A stretch of 9,246 bases of DNA, taken from the NCBI GenBank assembly GCA_964492185.1, contig CAZBJH010000128.1:1-9246 (forward strand). Reading direction: 5' to 3'. A model generated the notes under the pieces. That model ran no database searches, had not been told where the DNA came from, and saw nothing but the letters and a program-made list of their open reading frames with translations. Shown here piece after piece: positions 1 to 6,671 of this stretch. The stretch's first letter is position 1. Every line of letters starts with the position of its first letter. The DNA is from JAFGSZ01 sp964492185. GTDB taxonomy: Bacteria > Bacteroidota > Bacteroidia > Bacteroidales > UBA10428. Position numbers and translations under genes: made by a program.

Positions 1-90
1 ATTTTGTCAACTTTATAGACAGACACTATACATTTATTGACGGTCATTATTTAATATAATATATATAGTCTCTTAAACAGAAAAATATTG

Positions 91-1461
91 ATGAAGAAGT
101 TTATTACAATTATTTCAATCATTGCATTACTGGGCATAATCCATTCATCGCTGCATAAAGCGAATGCCTTTCAAACAGAACAAACGGAGCAGCAGGTTGA
201 ATTAAATGAGGCAGGTGACACCGGCCATTCAAAATCATTAATTGATGGTATAAAACAATTCTTTAATTATACCGGGTTTAAGAATATGACATTCGGGCAT
301 TTGATCATGCTTGTGATTGGCCTTTTATTCATTTACCTGGCTATAAAATATGAGCATGAACCATTATTACTCATTCCAATAGGCACGGGGATCATTATTG
401 GAAATATCCCCTTTATCACCCAGGCACTGGGCACACAAATGGGTTTATGGCAAACGGGCGACCCGGGATTGCAGGTGGGGATCTATGAATCGGGAAGTGT
501 ACTAAACTATCTGTATTTTGGGGTATTGAAAGGTATTTATCCCCCACTCATTTTTCTTGGTATCGGGGCAATGACAGATTTTTCCGCGCTGATTTCCAAT
601 CCCCGTTTAATGATCCTTGGAGCAGCAGCACAGATTGGTATTTTTCTCACCTTTCTGGGAGCTTTATTCCTGGGGTTCGATAGTGCTTCCGCGGGTGCAA
701 TAGGAATAATAGGCGGTGCAGACGGTCCCACGGCCATATTCCTCTCCTCCAAGCTGGCCAACGGGTGGATTATGCAAAACGGTGAGATGATATATGATCA
801 GTCGCGCAACCTTATTGGCCCCATTGCTATTGCCGCGTATTCATATATGGCTCTGGTACCTGTCATACAACCCCCTATCATGCGCCTGCTGACTACCAAA
901 AAACAACGCGGGATAAAGATGAAACCTCCCCGGGCCGTATCACGAACGGAAAAAATTTTGTTTCCCATCATAGGACTTATTTTAACTACTCTTATTTCAC
1001 CATGTGCCTTACCGCTGCTGGGCATGTTGTTTTTCGGCAATATTCTCAAAGAATCAGGGGTAACCAACCGGCTGGCAGAAACAGCCAGAACATCATTAGT
1101 TGATATCGTTACCATCGTACTTGGTTTAACAGTCGGTGCATCCACCCAGGCCGATGTTTTTCTTACTTCACAGTCACTCCTGATATTTGTCCTCGGGGCA
1201 ATATCTTTCATGCTGGCTACTGCAGGGGGATTATTGTTTGCACAGGTTATGAATATCTTCTTACCCCGAAATAAAAAAATCAATCCGCTGATAGGTGCTT
1301 CCGGCGTTTCTGCCGTACCTGACAGTGCCAGGGTTGTGCAGAACATGGGCCTGAAGGAAGATCCGAGCAATCATTTGCTCATGCATGCCATGGCACCAAA
1401 TGTATCGGGTGTGATAGGTTCGGCAGTGGCTGCCGGTCTGTTACTTAGTTTTCTAATGTAG
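91..1461 (+). CDS. oadB: Sodium-pumping decarboxylase beta subunit (OadB/GcdB/MmdB family)
   Basis: This is the integral-membrane subunit that couples decarboxylation of carboxybiotin (oxaloacetate, methylmalonyl-CoA or glutaconyl-CoA decarboxylases) to Na+ export across the cytoplasmic membrane. The family signature GGADGPTAIF is present around residues 208-217, with the Asp that in Klebsiella OadB takes part in Na+/H+ translocation. Other family blocks are GASGVSAVPDSARV (about 402-415) and MHAMAPNVSGVIGSAVAAG near the C-terminus, within about ten hydrophobic segments. ATG 91 is preferred over the TTG at 88 because it gives MKKFITII directly. At 456 aa it is somewhat longer than usual, owing to an N-terminal hydrophobic segment plus a polar Gln/Glu-rich stretch (residues about 28-50) before the conserved core. 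No alpha, gamma or biotin-carrier gene is visible; they would have to lie upstream of position 1. The substrate cannot be decided from this subunit alone. Confidence 0.93.
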   Translation: MKKFITIISIIALLGIIHSSLHKANAFQTEQTEQQVELNEAGDTGHSKSLIDGIKQFFNYTGFKNMTFGHLIMLVIGLLFIYLAIKYEHEPLLLIPIGTGIIIGNIPFITQALGTQMGLWQTGDPGLQVGIYESGSVLNYLYFGVLKGIYPPLIFLGIGAMTDFSALISNPRLMILGAAAQIGIFLTFLGALFLGFDSASAGAIGIIGGADGPTAIFLSSKLANGWIMQNGEMIYDQSRNLIGPIAIAAYSYMALVPVIQPPIMRLLTTKKQRGIKMKPPRAVSRTEKILFPIIGLILTTLISPCALPLLGMLFFGNILKESGVTNRLAETARTSLVDIVTIVLGLTVGASTQADVFLTSQSLLIFVLGAISFMLATAGGLLFAQVMNIFLPRNKKINPLIGASGVSAVPDSARVVQNMGLKEDPSNHLLMHAMAPNVSGVIGSAVAAGLLLSFLM

Positions 1462-1505
1462 GGCCTGCTGAAAAACACGAAATTAATTTATTATCAACTA
1501 TTGCC

Positions 1506-1528
1506 GGTACGGATTTGCAATCCGTACC
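1506..1528. terminator. Perfect 10-bp stem hairpin downstream of oadB
   Basis: GGTACGGATT (1506-1515) pairs perfectly with AATCCGTACC (1519-1528) around a 3-base TGC loop, 44 bp after the oadB stop. The only downstream T-run (TTTTT) is about 14 bases further, so this is not a textbook rho-independent terminator. It may act as a transcript 3'-end stabiliser, or be a dispersed palindromic repeat. The rest of 1462-1643 is AT-rich, with no gene visible and no clear promoter. Confidence 0.45.
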
Positions 1529-1652
1529 CTCTGCTTACAGGTTTTTGTATTCAGGAAAAAATCTGTTATATTCATCATATATTATTATCTTTTTCTTATT
1601 ATTATGGAAAAGTAACTTTTGTTGAATGTCCAAATAAACTATCATGCTTATT

Positions 1653-3869
1653 ATGAAAAAAATCATACCTGTTTTATTGCTTATTATTCAATCATTTGTC
1701 TCGTTTTCCCAACCTGCTGACAGTGAGGAGGGAAAAGCAATCTCTCCCTATTTCCTGGTAAAAAGTGATGACCCCGGTAACGACCGGCTTCCCCTGAAAA
1801 AAACATCTGCCGGTGTTAATGTGGTTGGCGTGATCGCCGATGTAACCATCACCCAGGTGTATGAGAATGAGGGGAAGAATGCGCTGGAAGCGATTTATAC
1901 TTTTCCTGCTTCTGAAAATGCGGCGGTTTATGCCATGGAAATGACCGTTGGCGAACGAAAGATCGTCGCCCGGATCGAAGAGAAAAAAAAGGCACGGAAA
2001 GATTATGAAGAAGCGAAAAAAGAAGGGAAAAGAGCATCACTGCTCGAGCAGCAGCGTCCCAACGTTTTTCAGATGAATGTGGCCAATATCATGCCCGGCG
2101 ACCGCATTACCGTTACCCTTCGGTATACCGAACTGCTGGTTCCTTCCGACGGGGTTTACCGGTTTGTTTATCCTACGGTTGTGGGGCCCCGTTATACCGG
2201 TGAAAGCAAGGAAGGAAGCCAGCCGGCAGATTTCGCACATACACCTTACCAACACGAAGGGGAAGATCCGCTGTATGATTTTGATCTGGATGTCACCCTT
2301 TCCATGGGAATGCCCATTCAGGATATCACCTGCAACACACACAAGGTCAATGTTCGTTATCCCTCGGTTGATAAAGCCCTTGTCAATCTCGATCCTTCTG
2401 AAAGCAGTGGTGGTAACCGGGATTTCGTGCTCGAATACAGTCTTGCAGGCAATACGATCAACACCGGCATCATGTTGTACGAAGGAGAAGAAGAAAACTT
2501 TTTCCTGGCCATGATACAGCCTCCCGAACGCGTTGAACCCAAAGATATTCCCCCGAGGGAATACATTTTCATTAATGATGTTTCAGGATCGATGAGAGGA
2601 TACCCGATGGATATTTCAAAAAAGATCATGCGCAACCTGGTGGGTAATTTGCGTCCTGAAGACCGGTTTAATGTACTGGTCTTTGCCAGTACATCAGGAT
2701 GGATGGCAGACGAGTCACTGCCTGCTAACCAGGAAAATATTGAAAAAGGCATTGCTTTTATCGATGAACAGAGCGGCGGCGGGGGAACCAACATCCTGAG
2801 CGCACTGAAAAAATCGCTGAGCTTTCCGCGCGCCTATGAAGAAATGTCCCGTTCCTTCATTATTGTGACCGACGGTTATGTGTCAGTGGAAAAAGAGGTT
2901 TTTGACCTGATCAGGGAAAACAATGACAAAGCCAATGTTTTTGTTTTTGGTATCGGTACTTCGGTAAACCGCCATTTGCTGAAAGGAATGGCCCACGTGG
3001 GCAGGGGCGAGCCGTTTATCGTACTCAACAAAGAAGAGAGCAGTCAAAAAGCGGAAAAATTCAGAACCTATATTTCCAGTCCCGTACTCACACAAATTGA
3101 AAAACAGTTTCCGGGATTCGAAGCATACGATACCGAACCTTTGACATTGCCCGATGTATTTGCAGAAAGGCCCATCCTCATTTACGGGAAATACAAAGGA
3201 GAAGCCGGGGGCACCATCCGGCTGAAAGGGTATGCCGGAAGAAAACGCTGGAAAACAAACATTGATGTTTCCGGTGCAAAACCGGATGAGGATAACGAAC
3301 CGCTTCGTTATTTGTGGGCACGAAAACGCATTCAGATGCTCGACGATTACAGTCATGTAGGCAAGGCCGAAGAAGAGAAGATCACGGCTCTGGGACTGGA
3401 ATACAATCTGCTTACAAATTATACGTCCTTTGTTGCTATCGAAGAGAAACCGGTAAATATTGACGGGAAAATGAAAACCGTTAAGCAACCACTGCCCATG
3501 CCACAGCATGTATCCGATGCCGCTGTCGGCTTCGGTCTGGAAATAGAAGAGGAAACCGCTATGGAACAGATCAGCTTTTATGACCGGATTGAGATCATGG
3601 CCGGTCTGAGCCGGGAAAGACAGGTGCAGGTAAAAAATTATATTGAAGATGTGTTGATGCCGCAGCTAAGGTCTTGTTTTATTCAGCATTTCGGTGACTT
3701 CGAACGCATCACGGTTACCGTAGGGACGAACGGCAGGGTCGCTAATATCCGCTTTGACGGAATTCATATAAGCAAGCAGTTGAAAACATGCATGCACAGA
3801 ACAATCATGCAATGGAAATTCCATGAGTTCAACCTGGCTGAAGAGCTGACATTCGACATTACCTTTTAA
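1653..3869 (+). CDS. Secreted VIT + VWA domain protein with TonB-like C-terminal domain
   Basis: The protein is about 738 aa. ATG 1653 gives a clean signal peptide (MKKIIPVLLLIIQSFVSFSQ, cleavage near FSQ-PA). ATG 1644 would add MLI and is possible. Numbering here is from ATG 1644. A VIT domain spans about 55-165, with the typical run of Val/Thr strands followed by a charged KARKDYEEAKKEGKRA helix and the RPNVFQMNVANIMPGD block. A VWA domain spans about 305-480 with an intact metal site: DVSGS (Asp312, Ser314, Ser316), Thr382 in GGGTNI and Asp410 in IVTDG. The last 80 residues (about 662-741) match the AgmX/PglI or TonB C-terminal pattern, with a Cys pair at 678 and 716 and the motif IMQWKF. 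Expected location is the periplasm or cell surface. VIT-VWA proteins are generally taken as metal-dependent adhesion or assembly platforms; the exact role here is unknown. The next gene begins 21 bp downstream and is probably co-transcribed. Confidence 0.88.
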   Translation: MKKIIPVLLLIIQSFVSFSQPADSEEGKAISPYFLVKSDDPGNDRLPLKKTSAGVNVVGVIADVTITQVYENEGKNALEAIYTFPASENAAVYAMEMTVGERKIVARIEEKKKARKDYEEAKKEGKRASLLEQQRPNVFQMNVANIMPGDRITVTLRYTELLVPSDGVYRFVYPTVVGPRYTGESKEGSQPADFAHTPYQHEGEDPLYDFDLDVTLSMGMPIQDITCNTHKVNVRYPSVDKALVNLDPSESSGGNRDFVLEYSLAGNTINTGIMLYEGEEENFFLAMIQPPERVEPKDIPPREYIFINDVSGSMRGYPMDISKKIMRNLVGNLRPEDRFNVLVFASTSGWMADESLPANQENIEKGIAFIDEQSGGGGTNILSALKKSLSFPRAYEEMSRSFIIVTDGYVSVEKEVFDLIRENNDKANVFVFGIGTSVNRHLLKGMAHVGRGEPFIVLNKEESSQKAEKFRTYISSPVLTQIEKQFPGFEAYDTEPLTLPDVFAERPILIYGKYKGEAGGTIRLKGYAGRKRWKTNIDVSGAKPDEDNEPLRYLWARKRIQMLDDYSHVGKAEEEKITALGLEYNLLTNYTSFVAIEEKPVNIDGKMKTVKQPLPMPQHVSDAAVGFGLEIEEETAMEQISFYDRIEIMAGLSRERQVQVKNYIEDVLMPQLRSCFIQHFGDFERITVTVGTNGRVANIRFDGIHISKQLKTCMHRTIMQWKFHEFNLAEELTFDITF

Positions 3870-3890
3870 TCCGTTTGATGCAACTGTCTG

Positions 3891-5008
3891 ATGGAACATA
3901 TAAGATACATATCTTACATTACACCCTGTCAGCATGCATTTTGCATCACCCGGTTTTTAGTCTTCGTGTTGATGCTTTTTATAATTGCTGCCTGTGGGCA
4001 GCAGAAGAATGATACTGCCGGCACCGGTGAGAAAAAAACAGCACGACAGCAGACGCCATAACCTTTATCCTGGGCGATGACAATGGCCAGGAACAAGCAT
4101 ATTACCTGAATGCAGCGCGTTTTTTCCGGTACAGTCCCCGTGAAAAAACGGAATATGTAATCACAGATTGCCGCTCATTGCTGGAGGTACAGCAGTACCT
4201 GATCGCGAACCCGCTCCCCGGCCGCCGCCCCTGGCGCCTTATCAACCTGGTATCGCACGGGAATCCCTACCTCGGGCTAAGCGTGAAAACCATTCCGGAC
4301 GGCAAACGTGCCTCCACGGCCAACCTCCGTGAAACGTTGGATCAGGGATCTTTCCTGCGCATGCCTGAAGGGATTGTCGATGCACAAACCTGTATTGAGA
4401 TCCACAGTTGCGGGATCGGAGAAAATGAAGCCCTGCTGGATGCTGTCGGGCAGGTGTTTGCAGGCGGGCGTTATGATGTACCAGCCGTAATTGCCAGTCC
4501 CCATTTCGAATACTATATTACAGACCCTTTCAATGAGCAGGTTGTCAGGAAATTTTTTGCAGATTTCCGGATGATCAGTTACAGGATGGGTTATAAGCCG
4601 CCTGACAGACTGATCAAAAAGAAATTCTCCGAAAAATACCCCGATGATACAATAAACTGGGAAGAAGCCCTGAAGAAAGAAACTGCCTCGGAACCGGGTG
4701 AAGCTTTTTATTATACGATTGATGTCCCGGTAAAATGGGTTATTGAACATGATGAGAACGATTCGCTTCCGTCATTTGAAACCGGTGAAGCCAGACTGCA
4801 ATGGGTAAAAGGCCATCCTCAGATCATCCGTGATTTGGAAAGCACGGAGATCCCGCCGGAAGATTTTAACTGGTGGTTCAGGCATGTTTTCGTGTTGAAT
4901 GAAAAGGGAGAAAAAAAACCGGCATTATGGATCAAAGGCTACAGTACGGTGCTTTTTGTGTTGCAGCTTCTCCCTCCCGTGCATCAGGAAGCCGGCTTAA
5001 CATCATAA
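3891..5008 (+). CDS. Frameshifted lipoprotein with clan CD protease-like His/Cys motifs
   Basis: ATG 3891 opens a frame with a lipoprotein signal (hydrophobic run, then LFIIAAC-GQQ, Cys35). It stops at TAA 4059-4061. The -1 frame opens at 4031 and runs uninterrupted to 5008. Adding one A to the A7 run at 4032-4038 fuses the two into a protein of about 372 aa, so the TTG at 4178 is only an internal codon. In the fused protein, INLVSHGN (His about 123) and CIEIHSCGIG (Cys about 174) have the hydrophobic-strand-HG and hydrophobic-strand-C layout and the roughly 50-residue spacing of clan CD peptidases (caspase, gingipain, CHAT). This reading comes from motif shape only. The C-terminal part (about 265-372) is Trp- and charge-rich and not recognised. 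The gene may be a pseudogene, may be expressed by slippage on A7, or the break may be a sequencing error. It starts 21 bp after the VIT-VWA gene, so a shared operon is likely. Confidence 0.7.
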
Positions 5009-5012
5009 TCCT

Positions 5013-5034
5013 GTAGCAAATATCCTGCTGCTAC
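5013..5034 (+). terminator. Weak hairpin after the clan CD lipoprotein gene
   Basis: GTAGCA (5013-5018) can pair with TGCTAC (5029-5034) a few bases after the TAA at 5006-5008. The loop is 10 bases and no T-run follows. It is a possible 3' end of the two-gene transcript, but the support is weak. Confidence 0.25.
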
Positions 5035-5042
5035 GAATTTGA

Positions 5043-5377
5043 CAAATCCGGGTCGGACGACAAATCCGGGCCAAATCCGGGGTCAAATCCGGGTCGGACC
5101 GAATTAAAACGCTCATTTTCTTTCAGATAACATGATTTTCACCCCATTTTAAGGCCTTAGAGCATCGTTTTTGGGGGGTAAAATGGTACCTTTAAGAAAA
5201 AATACTGGCGCTATTGGCTATTTAGTAATTCCTTAGAGGGTCGTTTTTGACCCCAAAACGGGGTTCTAAGCCCTTAAAACAACTTATTTTAGAACCTTTT
5301 GCATTGATAATAAGCCTTTTAATTCGGTCCGGCCCTTTTTTGATACCCTTTTTTGAATTCGGTCCGACCCTTTTTTG
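5043..5377. repeat. MITE-like repeat element, copy 1, with iterated end units
   Basis: The core is 5084-5342 (259 bp). Its ends form a 26-bp imperfect terminal inverted repeat (5084-5109 against 5317-5342; 22 of 26 match), including GGACCGAATTAAAA shared perfectly. To the left are four exact CAAATCCGGG units (5043, 5061, 5072, 5084). To the right are three CCCTTTTTTG units (5333, 5346, 5368) and an extra terminal-repeat fragment, GAATTCGGTCCGACCC, at 5355-5370. Inside are an inverted repeat (5147-5162 with 5264-5279, one internal mismatch and one end mismatch), a stem CCATTTTA/TAAAATGG (5144-5151 with 5179-5186) and a small hairpin ACCCC-AAAAC-GGGGT (5250-5264). There is also a direct repeat starting CCTTAGAG (5155-5174 and 5231-5250). 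No ORF of note lies inside. It resembles a non-autonomous, MITE-like mobile repeat; the mobilising enzyme is not in the window. Confidence 0.8.
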
Positions 5378-5504
5378 CTTTTTTGGAGGCGTACACAAGA
5401 ATTAAAACACAATCGATTAAACTTTTTTCAGTGAGCATGACAAAAAAAGAGTTGAAAAATACGCGAATCAATCACCTGTTTTTTTTGTTCAACGTTGCTT
5501 TAAT

Positions 5505-5534
5505 GCCTATATTGTTAGCAATTAGGCGTTTTTT
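5505..5534 (+). repeat. Imperfect palindrome followed by T-run; relative of site at 8754
   Basis: GCCTA-T-ATTG (5505-5514) pairs with CAATTAGGC (5519-5527) around TTAG with one bulged base, and TTTTTT follows at 5529-5534. Read on the + strand it has the form of a rho-independent terminator. The same 23-bp stretch matches 8754-8776 at 18 of 23 positions in direct orientation, including CTATATTGTTA, so it could instead be one of a pair of recombination-site remnants around the island. Confidence 0.5.
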
Positions 5535-5580
5535 ATGTCAGTGTCCATAGCAAATTCTTTTACAAAGTTTTGGATAGAAT

Positions 5581-5599
5581 ATAAGCCTGTTGGGCTTAT
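5581..5599 (-). terminator. Hairpin downstream of the restriction-modification operon
   Basis: ATAAGCC (5581-5587) pairs perfectly with GGCTTAT (5593-5599) around a 5-base loop, 22 bp past the stop of the minus-strand restriction gene. The T-rich tail expected for a strong intrinsic terminator is only partial (ATTCT), so the terminator call is moderate. Confidence 0.4.
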
Positions 5600-5621
5600 G
5601 CAATGTGCTCGCGTTTTTGAT

Positions 5622-6662
5622 TTATTTAATAGTTTCTTCAATATAATCCTTTAAATTGAATTTCAACCTTAACTGTTTTGGGTTTTCAATAACCAATTCA
5701 ATCCATTTATCATATTTATTTGAGAAATCCAAATCCCAATATTCTTTTAATAAATAATCATCAGCTCTTTGTAATTCAAATTTTATTTGAGGTAATAATT
5801 TAATTAACCAAATAATAATTTTTGGAATTTTTGAATATTTTTTATTATTCCATCTGAGTTCACCCTGCCCACCAGCCGTAAATTGATCTCTTACATTTGG
5901 ACAAATAACAGATTCACTATCATATAACCATAAACTCAATTGATTAAAATTTATATTGAATATGGAAGGAAAAAAATCATCCCCATAATTCTATAATAGT
6001 TCTGCTCTTTACTATTTAAACTATTCCAAAATCTAATGATAATATTTTTGCTTTTATCAGAATCTTCATCTCCTATCCACCATAATTCTTGTCCTTCTTT
6101 TAAATTATCACGATAAAAATTTACGATTGGTTTAATAGGATTATCCTCTCTTCTTAGTTTATTATAAGGAAAATTAATTTTATCAAATATTGTCTCACCC
6201 TTATCTAAATTCATATTAATTAAATATCTTGGTGAATGTGTTACCACAACATCTGAAAAACATTCTTCATAAAGGTTATATTTAAATTCAACTGGGTTTA
6301 GCCATTTTACCAAATAATATATAAATTCTTTCAATACCGTCAACCCTTGTGCTTTCAAGTACAGAATTACCAGTAGTTGTCCAATGATTTTATTTGGTTG
6401 TTTTAATTTCGATGCCATAATACTTATTTGCAATAATATCAGGGAATTTCTGACCAGAAATCAGTTCGATTGAATTCTCAAAAGGTGTTCCTATTGCTTG
6501 TTCATTCATATGAGATAATACTCTTCCTTCAAATTTATTACCTAACAATGTTAAGTATTCATCTTGTTTTTGCTTTAATTCTGATTTCAAAGATATAAGA
6601 GTATGATTCAATAATGCATCGAATTCAAATTGAGAAGGTTCTGGATTAACTGAAACAACCAT
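5622..6662 (-). pseudogene. Broken type II restriction endonuclease, PD-(D/E)XK type
   Basis: If repaired, this is a protein of about 346 aa starting at ATG 6662 (minus strand) and ending at the stop at 5622. The first 90 codons contain FPDIIANKYYGIEIKTTK, a PD-X9-EXK nuclease core (Asp75, Glu85, Lys87). Translation then meets TAA at 6392-6390. The same frame continues sensibly past it (NHWTTTGNSVLESTRVDGIE) to about 6293, where one extra base (CCC-A-GTT) moves the frame to the one ending at 5951. At the GGGG run (5984-5981) a missing base returns it to the original frame, which closes at 5622 with SLWLYDSESV and DQFTAGGQGELRWNNKKY. One nonsense codon and two compensating indels therefore separate three well-preserved pieces. 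It lies 9 bp downstream of the methyltransferase gene in the same operon, which supports a restriction partner acting on the same site. I cannot assign it to a named enzyme family or a recognition sequence. Confidence 0.8.
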
Positions 6663-6671
6663 ATTGTTTTA

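Larger units (their letters stand above)
5378..5621. other. AT-rich intergenic flank with two hairpins, no convincing gene
   Basis: This spacer lies between repeat copy 1 and the 3' end of the restriction gene. It holds a 37-codon + strand ORF (ATG 5437 to TAG 5550) with one hydrophobic stretch. I do not trust it as a gene, because it has no recognisable relatives and its 3' part is a palindrome. The spacer also contains the imperfect palindrome at 5505-5527 and the hairpin at 5581-5599, listed separately. Confidence 0.5.

Noticed and set aside
37..65. Sigma-70-like promoter TTGACG-17-TATATA upstream of oadB
   Set aside because: Very AT-rich DNA yields such matches by chance, and the Bacteroidota primary sigma factor uses a different consensus.
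798..1370. Minus-strand 190-codon ORF inside oadB, and similar antisense ORFs inside the VIT-VWA and methyltransferase genes
   Set aside because: They are shadows of strongly supported genes and show no domain-like sequence.
4178..5008. A separate gene starting at TTG 4178
   Set aside because: The frame stays open back to 4031, encodes plausible protein upstream, and joins a lipoprotein signal peptide across an A7 run; the TTG is an internal Leu codon.
5043..5093. CRISPR array in the CAAATCCGGG units
   Set aside because: Units are 10 bp, with irregular spacers of 1-8 bases that are themselves related; there is no repeat-spacer regularity and there are no cas genes.
5353..5550. 65-codon + strand ORF (or a 37-codon version from ATG 5437)
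   Set aside because: Its start lies inside repeat end units, its 3' part is a palindrome with a T-run, and the product has no recognisable features beyond one hydrophobic stretch.
5581..5599. Integron attC-like site (GTTGGGC matches the GTTRRRY core)
   Set aside because: No matching inverse core at attC-like spacing and no equivalent site at the other end of the operon; a simple 7-bp hairpin explains it.
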